Source: Streptomyces alboniger | GTDB lineage: Bacteria; Actinomycetota; Actinomycetes; Streptomycetales; Streptomycetaceae | DNA length: 64,000 bases | Direction: 5' to 3' | Assembly: GCF_008704395.1 (NCBI RefSeq) | Contig: NZ_CP023695.1 | Span: forward strand, 124,001 to 188,000 | Part shown: positions 51,270 to 59,490 of the stretch, piece after piece | Position numbering within the stretch: the stretch's first letter is position 1 | How the letters are laid out: each line of letters starts with the position of its first letter | Notes under the pieces: generated by a model | What the model was told of the DNA's origin: nothing | The model's database searches: none | What the model saw: the letters and a program-made list of their open reading frames with translations, nothing else | Program-made: the position numbers and the translations under genes

Positions 51270-52541
51270 GTGCAGCAGGGTATGGCCGTCGGGAGCCGCT
51301 ACCGCGTGGGACGCCTCCTTGGCAGGGGTGGCTTGGGTGAGGTCTGGGAGGCGACGGACCATACCCTCGGCCGACGGGTCGCCATCAAGTTCGTCACCGG
51401 CGTCACGCAGTACCCGGAGGCGGCTCAGCGGTTCGCCCGTGAGGCCCGCACGCTCGCCTCGCTCCGCCACGGCAGCGTCGTGACCGTTCACGACGCCGGA
51501 ACGGCCGACCACGACAACCAGCCCCTGCCTTACCTCGTGATGGAGTTGCTGGACGGCGCCACCTGGGAGTTCTCGCACGTGGACTCGGTCGTGGAGACCG
51601 GGGCGCACTTGGCGGACGTTCTCGCGCACGTCCACGCAGCGAAGGTTGTGCACCGGGACATCAAGCCCGCCAACATCATGATCTGTGCCGACGGGCGCAC
51701 CGTGCTGATGGACTTCGGCATAGCCCGGGACGACGCCTCTCTCACCCGCACAGCCACCACCACCGGAAGGTACTTCGGCACCCCCGGCTACATGGCCCCC
51801 GAACAGCTCCAGGGCCGTGCCGCCACACCCGCCTCGGACGTCTACGCCCTGGGAATCGTCCTGATCGAGAAGCTCACCGGCCACCGACTGCCCGTCACGC
51901 AGCTCATGCCCCAGGTCCAATCCTCCATCTGCGAGCCCGTACTGGCCCTGCTCGCCCGGATGACCGCCGCGCGTCCCGAGGAGCGGCCCACCGCCGCCGA
52001 GTGCGCTTCGCTGCTGCGCGCGTCCAGCACGACCACGACATCGCGGCGCGTGCCGTCCACGAGGCGGGAGCGGCTGGAGCGGCTGGGCCCGCCGGCGGCG
52101 CTGCTGGCGCTGCACACGATCATTTTGTTCCGGCCCGCTTACAGGCCCGGGTACTGGAACCCGAGCGACAGCGTTATCGAGTCGTTCGGCAAACGGATCG
52201 TCTACGCGGAGGAAGAGGACTTCTTAGAGTGGAACGCACGAGCCTGGGGAGCCTTCACCACCGTCGGAGCCGGCGTCGGGGTGGCGACACTGCTGGTGGC
52301 GGTCACGCTGCTCGTTCTAGGTTCCCGGGTACCCACGCGGCTGGCGGGCTACGGCGCAGTGGCGCTCACCGTTGTGTGCCTCGGCTGGCAGGCCACATCC
52401 AACCCACCCTATGAACCCAGCACAGACTCAGGCCCCCCGGTCGCCTTCGGCCTGTGGCTCTTCTACCTGGTGACGGCGCTGACCATCGCCATGTACGTCT
52501 ACCACGATGTCCGTGCCCGCCGGGTCAGCGCACGGCCATAG
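51270..52541 (+). CDS. Ser/Thr protein kinase with C-terminal membrane segments
   Basis: A 423-residue Hanks-type kinase with GTG start preceded by AGGGGGA. The domain (about 10-265) has GRLLGRGGLGEVWEA, VAIKFVTGV, HRDIKPANIMI, MDFGIARDD and GTPGYMAPEQLQG. Unlike the two propeller kinases it carries four hydrophobic segments at the end (LLALHTIILF, VGVATLLVAVTLLVLGS, YGAVALTVVCLGWQ, LWLFYLVTALTIAMYVYHDV) with a loop between the first two that could face outwards. The domain order is common in Streptomyces and the target is unknown. Confidence 0.88.
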   Translation: MQQGMAVGSRYRVGRLLGRGGLGEVWEATDHTLGRRVAIKFVTGVTQYPEAAQRFAREARTLASLRHGSVVTVHDAGTADHDNQPLPYLVMELLDGATWEFSHVDSVVETGAHLADVLAHVHAAKVVHRDIKPANIMICADGRTVLMDFGIARDDASLTRTATTTGRYFGTPGYMAPEQLQGRAATPASDVYALGIVLIEKLTGHRLPVTQLMPQVQSSICEPVLALLARMTAARPEERPTAAECASLLRASSTTTTSRRVPSTRRERLERLGPPAALLALHTIILFRPAYRPGYWNPSDSVIESFGKRIVYAEEEDFLEWNARAWGAFTTVGAGVGVATLLVAVTLLVLGSRVPTRLAGYGAVALTVVCLGWQATSNPPYEPSTDSGPPVAFGLWLFYLVTALTIAMYVYHDVRARRVSARP

Positions 52542-52597
52542 ACCACGGCCGCACAGAGTCGGCCGACGATGTCCTCCGGGCAGCGGCCGGAAAATTC

Positions 52598-53026
52598 TGC
52601 GAGCCAGGCTATGGTCCGCTCGAGGGTCCAGCGGTGGCGGCCCAGCTTCTGGGAGGACTCAACTCCACTGCGGGCGATGCGGGGCGTGATGCGACGTTCT
52701 CTGAGCCATTTCCGCAGGGGGTTGTCGTAAGCCTTGTCGGCATGGAGTTTGGCAGGGCGGCGGCGCCGCGGGCCGGCCCTCGGAGCTCGATGAAACGGTC
52801 GATGGGCTTGCCCGCTCCGGGCCCTTCGGCAAGAGGCGAGGTCTTGTGCGATCCCCCCCCCCCCCCCCCCCCCCCGCGGCCTCGTCTTCGCAGGGATCAA
52901 CAAAGCCCGCCTTCCATGCCCTCGGACCGGCTGGCCGGCGACCTTGGCCACGCGCGGAACGGCTTCCAGCGCTTCGTGATGGTGCTGGTCTGCGTCCACG
53001 CGCTCAGCGGCACCGACATGCGCCAC
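52598..53026 (-). pseudogene. IS5-like transposase C-terminal remnant
   Basis: On the minus strand the sequence RRRRPAKLHADKAYDNPLRK, WLRERRITPRIARSGVESSQ and KLGRHRWTLERTIAWLA matches the catalytic C-terminus of IS5-group transposases. Upstream, the matching region is interrupted by a 23-base C run and frame changes (HHHEALEAVPRVAKVAGQPV). Homology stops after AWLA at 52598, where the frame enters sequence antisense to the kinase gap. The element has no N-terminal half and no visible ends. Confidence 0.75.
52853..52875. repeat. Homopolymer of 23 C
   Basis: An uninterrupted run of 23 cytosines inside the transposase remnant. Such a tract is prone to replication slippage and is also a common site of sequencing error, so its true length is uncertain. 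Confidence 0.85.
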
Positions 53027-53059
53027 CTGCTGCCGTCCAGACCGCGGGCACGAGCAAGC

Positions 53060-53596
53060 TCAGAGGTGCTTGCTCACCCAGGGGAACCAAGATGCCTGAT
53101 TCTCAACCCACTCGTTCGACGCCTCGTCCCAAGTGAACGTCTTGCCGGCATGCGCAGCGTCGCCGAAATCGAATTCAAGCAGGGCGATCTTGGCGTCATC
53201 GGGCAGATCGGGGTCGACCAGCATCCGTACCCTCCCGTTCGGACCTTTGACGAACAGCTGGTAGTGACCTGGTGATCTGGTGAACTCCATACGGACCCGG
53301 CTGGTCGATTCAGCCAGCGACTGGCCAAGGCGTTCTCCCAACTTCGTGCCCAATGCCTCTGCCATCGGTCCGACAACCTTGGCGAGGGCATACCCCCCGA
53401 CGATGTAGAAGACTGGGATACTCGACCAGTCGATCCCCATGCTCGGGTAGCGGCCCCTGGAATGCGCTTCACGGACTGCTGCAGAAACCCGGGCTTGTTC
53501 TGCGTCCATGGCCGCACAGTACTTGCTGGTGGCCATCTCCTCGATGGCGTCCCAGTCGTCGCCGCGGGCGACTCGATCGGTGAGGTCTAAGTCCAT
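53060..53596 (-). CDS. Hypothetical protein with one hydrophobic segment
   Basis: A 178-residue protein, starting at ATG 53596 (MDLDLTDRVARGDDWDAIEE). A longer in-frame start at 53776 gives a Pro/Ser-rich extension that does not look coding and is rejected. A hydrophobic stretch (SSIPVFYIVGGYALAKVVGP) is followed by LGTKLGERLGQSLAESTSRV and an Asp-rich strand region (VDPDLPDDAKIALLEFDFGD). No ribosome-binding site is evident. I do not recognise the family. Trp-rich end: ASNEWVENQASWFPWVSKHL. Confidence 0.55.
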   Translation of the reverse strand: MDLDLTDRVARGDDWDAIEEMATSKYCAAMDAEQARVSAAVREAHSRGRYPSMGIDWSSIPVFYIVGGYALAKVVGPMAEALGTKLGERLGQSLAESTSRVRMEFTRSPGHYQLFVKGPNGRVRMLVDPDLPDDAKIALLEFDFGDAAHAGKTFTWDEASNEWVENQASWFPWVSKHL

Positions 53597-53981
53597 AGGG
53601 CAAGTATGGAGTTCCTCCGAGGTGCGGAACCAGGCCGCCTCCAGCCGTGGCCAACTCGCCGAGGTCGGAAAACGCGTGCTCGGTTTCGGCCTGGGCACGG
53701 ATGCGGGCGGCCTGCGGGCATCTCCGGTGGTGGCGTTTGCCGATGCCCCGGGCGACGTCTGATTCACGGCTCCCAACTCGTGCGCGAGACCCTAGAGTTC
53801 ACGGACTCGCGTACGGGTCCCCGTTGCCTGACGCTCAGGTTCCTGGAACCTGCGCGCCTTCGCCTGCGGCGGGAACATGTGGCCGAACTCGACCTCCGCC
53901 CCGTCTGGAAGGACGCGCCCCTGGCGCTCCGCGTCACGGCGACCGAGCGTGACGACGCCGATTATTGCTGCGTCGCACCAA
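53597..53981. other. 385 bp with a possible gene fragment
   Basis: A plus-strand segment at about 53790-53960 reads LEFTDSRTGPRCLTLRFLEP and HVAELDLRPVWKDAPLALRV, with coding-like composition, but has no start and runs into the terminator hairpin. It may be the end of a lost gene. Nothing else is seen. Confidence 0.35.
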
Positions 53982-54027
53982 GGAACGCCAAGGCCCTGAT
54001 GGGCGCCCAGCAGGGCCTTGGCGTTCC
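53982..54027. terminator. Very strong bidirectional hairpin
   Basis: GGAACGCCAAGGCCCTG and CAGGGCCTTGGCGTTCC pair perfectly over 17 bp around a 12-bp loop that is itself largely palindromic (TGGGCGCCCA). It lies 54 bp past the stop of the minus-strand 266-aa gene at 54081 and is the probable terminator of that gene. Confidence 0.85.
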
Positions 54028-54080
54028 TCCATGAGGCGCCGCACCGGCACTCAAACGCTCACTGAGCGGGCAAGGCCGTG

Positions 54081-54881
54081 TCAGGCGCCGAGGGGTTCCT
54101 GCGGCGGGACCGTCGGGAGCGGGTGGACCGGCGCCGCGGGGTAGGCGGAGGGGGCTCCGCCGAGCACGCGGGACTCGGGAAGCCACATGGCCAGGATGAG
54201 GCTGGTCCGGTCGAAGACCTGGGCGGCGCCCAGCGCATCCGGCAGCAGCTGGCCCGGGGACGGCGTACGCGCCAGGGCGTCGAGTGAGCGGGCAGCCGCT
54301 TCCCCCGGGGTGTCCGCTGCAACGCGGGCGGCCACGGTCAGCACGCCGATCTGCTTCTCTTCGGGCTGGTGCAGCAGCCAGACGCTCGCCGCCCCCGCGG
54401 CACCGGCGTGGTCGCGCAGCGCGGGCCAGGACTGCTCCAGCAGCCGGGCGGCATTCGCGGCGTCGCCGTCGTAAGTCCAGCGCTCGAAGCGGTTTACGTG
54501 GTGCGTGGTAGCCAGCGGGGTGAAGTCGTGGGCGCCGGTGACGCGCCAGATGTGCCGGTCCACGTCCAGGAAGAACGGGCGGTCCCAGAACTTCACGCCC
54601 TCCTCGAACTCCAGCTCGTTGCTGGTGAAGTCGTCGTAGTCGAGGACGTTGTCCCAGGTGTCGAAGAGGTAGCGGCCGCCGATCTGCGGCGTGCCCGCAG
54701 CGGAGTCGAAACGCAGCGGCGTGTACTTGTGCCGCATGCCGGGCCGTATGTCCATGCTGCGCCGCTCGATTTCGAGCATGTCGACCAGCTTCTGGACAGG
54801 CAGGTCGCCCGGAATCTCGAAGTCGGAGGTGAAGGCGGCCTCCGCCGCGATCGGACCGGTCTCGTAGCCGCGGATGTCCAT
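54081..54881 (-). CDS. Conserved hypothetical protein controlled by a divergent TetR gene
   Basis: A 266-residue soluble protein with GGAAGAA before the ATG at 54881. It begins MDIRGYETGPIAAEAAFTSD and contains PGMRHKYTPLRFDSAAGTPQ, YLFDTWDNVLDYDDFTSNEL, FWDRPFFLDVDRHIWRVTGA and HHVNRFERWTYDGDAANAAR. The conserved Trp/Asp/His clusters suggest an enzyme or ligand-binding barrel, yet I cannot name a family. There is no signal peptide. The divergent TetR gene 142 bp away is the likely repressor. Confidence 0.65.
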   Translation of the reverse strand: MDIRGYETGPIAAEAAFTSDFEIPGDLPVQKLVDMLEIERRSMDIRPGMRHKYTPLRFDSAAGTPQIGGRYLFDTWDNVLDYDDFTSNELEFEEGVKFWDRPFFLDVDRHIWRVTGAHDFTPLATTHHVNRFERWTYDGDAANAARLLEQSWPALRDHAGAAGAASVWLLHQPEEKQIGVLTVAARVAADTPGEAAARSLDALARTPSPGQLLPDALGAAQVFDRTSLILAMWLPESRVLGGAPSAYPAAPVHPLPTVPPQEPLGA

Positions 54882-54964
54882 GGTGGTTCTTCCTTTCGGG
54901 CCGGGTGCCCGCCGACCGCAGGTGCGGGGGCTGCCACCCGGAGGGGTACGCCATCGAACGTAAC

Positions 54965-54996
54965 CGAACGCTGCTCAATAAACAAACACCGTTCAG
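54965..54996. promoter_or_regulatory. Inverted repeat, candidate TetR operator
   Basis: CCGAACGCTG (from 54964) and, on the other strand, CTGAACGGTG (to 54996) match at 8 of 10 positions as an inverted repeat across an AT-rich centre. It sits 28 bp from the TetR start in the divergent region. Confidence 0.45.
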
Positions 54997-55023
54997 TTTC
55001 CGATCGGGTGTACCCTCGGGCGC

Positions 55024-55764
55024 ATGGATACCCCGCCCCAGCCGACCCGCCGTGAACGCCTCCGCGCCTCGACGCTCCGGGAGATCAAGACGATCGCCTC
55101 CCGGTTCCTCGCCGAGGGCGGGGCCGGCACGCTGTCGCTGCGCGCTGTCGCCCGCGAGATGGGCATGACGCCAGCGGCGCTGTACACCTACTACGACACC
55201 CGGGATGATCTGCTCGCCGCGCTCGCCGCCGATGCCTACAGCGCACTGGCCGAAGCTCTCGAGCAGGCACGTGGCACCCTCCCCGTGGAGGACACGGCAG
55301 GCCGCCTGGTCGCCCACGGGCTGGCGTACCGGGAGTGGGCCCTCGCCCATCCGCACGAGTTCCGGCTGCTGTACGGCGAGGCACCCGCCGGGCACCCGGC
55401 ATCCCCCTCCGTCCAGGCCGCAGCCCAGGCCGAGCACCGCCTGTGCCTGGGGCTCCTCGGCCTGGTCGCTGCGGCCTGGCCGCTCACCTGCGCGCTCCAG
55501 GACGCCGAGGACTACGCCTGGGAGGACTTCGACGCCGGGTTCGTCCCCCCGGCCCGGACGGCACACCCCGAGCTGCCGCCGTCCGCCCTCGCCGTCACAC
55601 TGCGCGTCTGGGGCCGGATGCACGGCCTGGTCGCGCTGGAAGTGGCCGGCCTCCTCGGCCCCCGCGCGCGCGACGCGACCCGGCTGTACCGCGACGACCT
55701 GCGCGACCTCGCCCGGTCCCTGGGCCTCCCCCCTGCACACCCCCTGCCCACCGCCCCCGTATAG
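55024..55764 (+). CDS. TetR-family regulator with WHG-type C-terminal domain
   Basis: A 246-residue regulator. The HTH is residues about 18-62 (LREIKTIASRFLAEGGAGTL, SLRAVAREMGMTPAALYTYY). The ligand domain contains HGLAYREWALAHPHEFRLLY and RVWGRMHGLVALEVAGLLGP, the latter typical of the TetR WHG domain group. It probably represses the divergent 266-aa gene and itself. Confidence 0.9.
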   Translation: MDTPPQPTRRERLRASTLREIKTIASRFLAEGGAGTLSLRAVAREMGMTPAALYTYYDTRDDLLAALAADAYSALAEALEQARGTLPVEDTAGRLVAHGLAYREWALAHPHEFRLLYGEAPAGHPASPSVQAAAQAEHRLCLGLLGLVAAAWPLTCALQDAEDYAWEDFDAGFVPPARTAHPELPPSALAVTLRVWGRMHGLVALEVAGLLGPRARDATRLYRDDLRDLARSLGLPPAHPLPTAPV

Positions 55765-56151
55765 CCGACTGAGGCGAACCACGCACCCGATAGGGAAAGT
55801 CGGGCAGGGAGTTTGCGTGCTGGAGGACGCCGCGGGTCAGAGGGTTCAGGGCGCCGTGGATGGCGGTGCGCAGGGCGGTGATGCTCGTGGTCAGGGCCCC
55901 GGAGCGTACGGGCGCCTAATCCGGCAGATCAGCCGAACAGGGGAACGCTCGACGGGAGTCGAGACCGTGGGCCGGCCGCTACAGCCGTGCGCCTAGAGGC
56001 CCCCAGCCCTGGGATGGCGATCTCGCAAGGCTCGATCATCTTCGCGCCTGGCGATCCTCACGGGCCAAACCAAGCATGCAGCGATGGCGGATCTGGCGGT
56101 CGACACCGACCGCGACACCGTCAGCCGCCTGGAAGCATTCAAGCGGGCTGA
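55765..56151. other. 387 bp with a small gene fragment at its end
   Basis: From 56048 to TGA at 56161 the plus strand reads LAILTGQTKHAAMADLAVDT then DRDTVSRLEAFKRADHA. This looks like a C-terminal remnant of an unknown gene. The rest is without recognisable content. Confidence 0.35.
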
Positions 56152-56763
56152 TCACGCCTGACGTGAGTTGTCCGTGGTTACTGCGGCTGAGGGGAGCCCG
56201 GCGTCGACGATGTGTTCGGCGAGTTCGCGGACCGCCGCGGCGGGCGGGCGGTCCTCGGGGCGGGCCGCGCCGGTGGCGAGAAGGCCGTCGACGAGGATGA
56301 GCAACTGGTCGGCTGCGAAGTCGGGGCGCGCGTGTCCGAGGGCGGCGAGTTCGGCCGTGAACAGCCCGTGGAGGGTACGCCGGTAGGTCCGCGTGACCTC
56401 GTGGCCGGGGTGCTCCCGGTCGGTGAGCGCGAGGTCGGCTGCGAGGTAACGGCAGCCTTGGAAGTCCGGCTCTGCGGCGATGCGGCCGAGCCGGTCGACG
56501 ACCGCGAGGAGCCGCGTCCGCGGGTCGTCGCCCGCTGCGTCCATGGTGGCGCGGTACTCGGCCACGTCCTCGGCGGTGCTGCGGCGCAGCACCTCGGCGA
56601 TCAGTCCGTCCTTGCCGCCGAAGTGCTCGTACAGGGAACGGCGTGCGACGCCGGCCGCCTTGAGCAGCGCGTCCACGCCGACGCCGACGCCATGGGTGTA
56701 CGTCAGCTCCTGGGCGGCGAGCAGCAGGCGTTCGCGGGGGCCCGGCTTGGTCGAAGCGGTCAT
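56152..56763 (-). CDS. TetR-family regulator
   Basis: A 203-residue regulator starting MTASTKPGPRERLLLAAQEL. The HTH (GVGVGVDALLKAAGVARRSL, YEHFGGKDGLIAEVLRR) is intact, followed by DFQGCRYLAADLALTDREHP, characteristic of the TetR_C_33/YcdC-like subgroup. Longer in-frame starts are antisense to the next gene and rejected. No Shine-Dalgarno sequence is seen, so the mRNA may be leaderless. Two operator-like repeats lie in the 96 bp between it and the divergent SnoaL-type gene. Confidence 0.88.
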   Translation of the reverse strand: MTASTKPGPRERLLLAAQELTYTHGVGVGVDALLKAAGVARRSLYEHFGGKDGLIAEVLRRSTAEDVAEYRATMDAAGDDPRTRLLAVVDRLGRIAAEPDFQGCRYLAADLALTDREHPGHEVTRTYRRTLHGLFTAELAALGHARPDFAADQLLILVDGLLATGAARPEDRPPAAAVRELAEHIVDAGLPSAAVTTDNSRQA

Positions 56764-56790
56764 GGCGTGATTGTGCAGCACTTGACGCGG

Positions 56791-56842
56791 TAGATCAATC
56801 GGTCTATCTATATGGGGCAGAGGGTAGATCGACTGGTCTATC
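56791..56842. promoter_or_regulatory. Pair of TetR operator-like repeats
   Basis: TAGATCAATCGGTCTATC (56791-56808) and TAGATCGACTGGTCTATC (56825-56842) are direct repeats 34 bp apart and differ at three positions. Each is an imperfect palindrome (TAGATC-N4-GGTCTA). They lie between the divergent TetR and SnoaL-type genes and fit cooperative binding of two dimers. Confidence 0.8.
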
Positions 56843-56859
56843 TCATTCGAGGAGGCGTC

Positions 56860-57255
56860 ATGTCCGTACGCAGCACCGCCGAAGTCATCGACCGTTTCAA
56901 CCGCGCGTTCACCGACCGTCAGGCCGCCCTCCTGACCGACCTGATCGCCGAGGACTGCGTCATGGAGAGCGTCCAGCCCGCGCCGCGCGGGGAGCGGGTG
57001 GTCGGGCGCCAGGCCTGTACCGAGTGGTGGACGGCCCTCGTCGAGGACCTCACCTCGCAGTTCACGCCCCAAGAGGTGATCGTGGCGGGCGACCGCGCGA
57101 CGATCGTGTGGACCTACCGCTTCGGGGACGGCCCCGATCAGTGGGTGCAGGGCGTCAACGTCATGCGCGTGACGGACGGCCGGATCGTGGAGGCCCTCGG
57201 CTTCAGCAAGACGGCTGGCGAGGTCCCGCTGGCCGCGGAGTCCGACGACGCGTGA
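56860..57255 (+). CDS. SnoaL/NTF2-like protein
   Basis: A 131-residue cone-shaped alpha+beta protein. ATG 56860 has a perfect GGAGG six bases upstream. MSVRSTAEVIDRFNRAFTDR followed by LLTDLIAEDCVMESVQPAP and GQACTEWWTALVEDL, then ATIVWTYRFGDG and GVNVMRVTDGRIVEALGFS match the SnoaL-like fold. Such proteins are isomerases, hydrolases or binding proteins; the conserved pocket residues do not reveal a substrate. It faces the TetR gene across paired operators and is surely its target. Confidence 0.87.
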   Translation: MSVRSTAEVIDRFNRAFTDRQAALLTDLIAEDCVMESVQPAPRGERVVGRQACTEWWTALVEDLTSQFTPQEVIVAGDRATIVWTYRFGDGPDQWVQGVNVMRVTDGRIVEALGFSKTAGEVPLAAESDDA

Positions 57256-57360
57256 AGCGGCATCGAACCGTTCACAGTGCTGTCGTATCAGCGCACGCGT
57301 TGGATATCGGCATGACTCTGCTGGACAAACATGCTGGCTGAACTGCCACAACCTCGCGAG

Positions 57361-57383
57361 GGGCCGGGCGTTGCGCCCGGCCC
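57361..57383. terminator. Hairpin between convergent genes
   Basis: GGGCCGGGCG and CGCCCGGCCC pair perfectly around TTG, followed by TTCGGTCTGT. It lies about 105 bp past the SnoaL-type stop and 10 bp from the stop of the minus-strand MarR remnant, serving both. Confidence 0.8.
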
Positions 57384-57392
57384 TTCGGTCTG

Positions 57393-57623
57393 TCAGCCGG
57401 CCGTTCCGCCCTCATTGCGGATCAACTGCTGGAGCACCTTCAGCGTGGTGACGTAGTCCGCGTCGTCGGTGCCCTCGTGGATGGTTGCGTGGATCGCTGG
57501 GGCTGGGTGTGGCCCTTCACAGCCTGCGGGGCCCGGACGTACGCGATGAGCGCCTCGTAGGCGAGTCCAGTACGCGGCGGGCTGTCCGGCGAGTTCGGCA
57601 TCAGGGATCTGCTGGGTCGTCAT
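57393..57623 (-). pseudogene. MarR-family gene with frameshift and internal deletion
   Basis: The ORF starts MTTQQIPDAELAGQPAAYWT and ends YVTTLKVLQQLIRNEGGTAG, both matching the intact MarR gene at 63007-63477 (ELAGQPAAYWTG, VLGQLIHNAGGTAP). After AYWT one base is missing or added: the alternative frame reads AYEALIAYVRAPQAVKGHTQ. Then about 75 codons, the whole winged helix, are absent before ATIHEGTDDADY. The remaining 76-codon ORF cannot make a DNA-binding protein. Confidence 0.8.
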
Positions 57624-57680
57624 GAATTCTCTCCTTCTTATACTTCAGGAATACACCGTGTCGACGACCGGCACTCCCTG

Positions 57681-58505
57681 TCAGCCGCTCGGGACCGTGG
57701 CCTGGGCGAAGCGGAGGTAGCGTTCGACGGACCGGGCCAGGACCTCGTTGCCTTGGGAGGTGACGACGCGGTGCCACCAGGCGCCGTAGATCCGCTCGAA
57801 GCGGTAGCCAGCGAGCAGGTCGGCTGCCGCTCGGACCGCGTGGGGGCGCTCGGGAATGTGGTTGGCGTAGCTGTACATGAGGGTCACCCAGCGGCCGTCC
57901 GGGCAGACGTTGACCACGTCGCCGGTGAACAGCGCCCCCTCCCCCGCGCTCCAGTGCAGCACCGCGCTGCCCGGGAAGTGCACGCCCGGGTTGATCAGGG
58001 TCACCTCGTCGGTGAGCTGAAGCGTGCGCCCGCTCCAGAACCGCACGGCCGGGTCCGGTCGGCCCACCCACTGCCGGTCGGCCTCGTGCAGATGGACCGG
58101 CGCGTCGAAGGCGTGCGCCCACTCCACCATCGAGGAGTAGAAGTGCGGGTGGCTGATCGCGATGTGGTCGATGCCGCCGACTTCCTCGATGGCCCGCACC
58201 ATCGCGTCGTCGAGGTACGGCACACAGTCCCACAGCACGTTCCCGGCGGCGGTACGCAGCAGCAGGGCCCGCTGGCCGATGGCGAACTGCGGGGTGACGC
58301 CGACGCCGAGCACGTCGGGCCCCTCTTCCTCGAAGCGGCCGGTGTGGCCCGCCTCGCGCAACCCAGCCAGCGTCGTCCACTGCTGGCCGCCCTGGCCCAC
58401 GTACTGCCGTTCGTCCAGACAGACAGGGCAGTCGGGGCGCGGGGCGGTGTACTGGGTACCGCAGACGCGGCAGATCGGGGGTGTCAGGACGGCGGTGTCA
58501 GCCAC
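57681..58505 (-). CDS. Metallo-beta-lactamase-fold hydrolase with N-terminal zinc ribbon
   Basis: A 274-residue protein. GTG 58505 has GGAGG five bases upstream and overlaps the upstream epimerase stop by 8 bp. The N-terminus holds a four-cysteine ribbon (CRVCGTQYTAPRPDCPVC). The MBL core has ISHPHFYSSMVEWAH in place of the usual HxHxDH, so the metal site is altered (His-Pro-His kept), NPGVHFPGSAVLHW and LFTGDVVNVCPDGRW, with a late histidine in AWWHRVV. This subgroup is common in actinobacteria next to redox genes. It probably hydrolyses a small ester or thioester. Confidence 0.78.
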   Translation of the reverse strand: MADTAVLTPPICRVCGTQYTAPRPDCPVCLDERQYVGQGGQQWTTLAGLREAGHTGRFEEEGPDVLGVGVTPQFAIGQRALLLRTAAGNVLWDCVPYLDDAMVRAIEEVGGIDHIAISHPHFYSSMVEWAHAFDAPVHLHEADRQWVGRPDPAVRFWSGRTLQLTDEVTLINPGVHFPGSAVLHWSAGEGALFTGDVVNVCPDGRWVTLMYSYANHIPERPHAVRAAADLLAGYRFERIYGAWWHRVVTSQGNEVLARSVERYLRFAQATVPSG

Positions 58506-59370
58506 GGGTGCCTCCGGCGAGTTCGGTGAGGACGTTCGGGCGGCTCGGCTGCCAGCCCAGCTCTTCGCCGGCGCGCCGTCCCGACACCACCTGGTCGAGC
58601 GCGAGCGCCTCGGCGAACGGCTCCCCGAGCGCCTCGGCGGCTTCCGCGAACGGCCACGGCTCGGCCCGGCCGACGCCGCCCGCGGCGATGTCGGCGGCCG
58701 CGGCGACGGCCGCCGCCGGGACGGACTCCCACGCCACGCCGTGCAGGAGGTCACCGGAGTGGCCCTTGGTGAGCGCGAGGACGTACAGCTCGGCGAGGTC
58801 GTCGACGTGGACCATCGGCCACCGGGTCGCGACCGGGCCCACGTAACGACCCGCGCCGTGCTCCCGCGCCCAGCCGGTCATCAGGGCGGGAATGCCGCCG
58901 TCCCGGCCGTACGCGATGCCCGGGCGTATCACCACGGCCCGCACGTCGTCCCCGGCGGCGGCAAGCACCCGCTGCTCGATCCGCGGCCGATAGCCGACAA
59001 TCGCGATCGGGTCAGTAGCGGCATCCTCCGTCGCCGGGGCGTTGCCGGTGGCGCCGAGCACCCACACGCCACTGGTGTAGACGAACGCCCGGCCCGTGCC
59101 GCGCAGCGGTGCGAGCAGCGCGTCCAGGGCGGCGGTGTCCACCGCCTCGTCGCCGGTCGGCGTGGCCAGGTTCACCACCGCGTCCACGTCGTCCGTCACC
59201 GCCGCGCGAAGCGACGCCGGGTCGGCCAGATCGCCGACCCGCACCGGCACGTCCGGATGCAGCTCGGCCGCGCTCTTGACCAGGGGCACCACGTCGTGGC
59301 CCTCCCGCGTCAGGCACGACACCACCGCGGAGCCGATGTAACCGGTGGCACCCAGTACCAGAACCTTCAT
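58498..59370 (-). CDS. NAD(P)-dependent epimerase/dehydratase-type SDR
   Basis: A 290-residue extended-SDR protein with GGGAGGG before the ATG at 59370. It starts MKVLVLGATGYIGSAVVSCL, with AVVNLATPTGDEAVDTAALD, FVYTSGVWVLGAT, an altered catalytic site (VGYRPRIEQRVL where YxxxK is expected: Tyr kept, Lys replaced by Glu/Gln) and WPMVHVDDLAELYVLAL. It is translationally coupled to the metallo-hydrolase gene. Substrate unknown, probably a sugar-like or terpenoid compound. Confidence 0.85.
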   Translation of the reverse strand: MKVLVLGATGYIGSAVVSCLTREGHDVVPLVKSAAELHPDVPVRVGDLADPASLRAAVTDDVDAVVNLATPTGDEAVDTAALDALLAPLRGTGRAFVYTSGVWVLGATGNAPATEDAATDPIAIVGYRPRIEQRVLAAAGDDVRAVVIRPGIAYGRDGGIPALMTGWAREHGAGRYVGPVATRWPMVHVDDLAELYVLALTKGHSGDLLHGVAWESVPAAAVAAAADIAAGGVGRAEPWPFAEAAEALGEPFAEALALDQVVSGRRAGEELGWQPSRPNVLTELAGGTRG

Positions 59371-59490
59371 GAGCCCTCCCAGGCAGACGTTCTTCCAACA
59401 CCAGAACCGTAGGATCCGCGCCGGTGCCTGCGGATCCGTCGAACGACCAGGGTCCTTACCAGGGTTCACGCCCGTGACGGGGCCGAGAGG

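Noticed and set aside
53606-54034. 142-codon plus-strand frame running into the hairpin
   Set aside because: Only its middle looks coding; the start half is antisense to the 5' extension of a minus-strand frame and the end lies inside a terminator hairpin. Reported only as a possible fragment.
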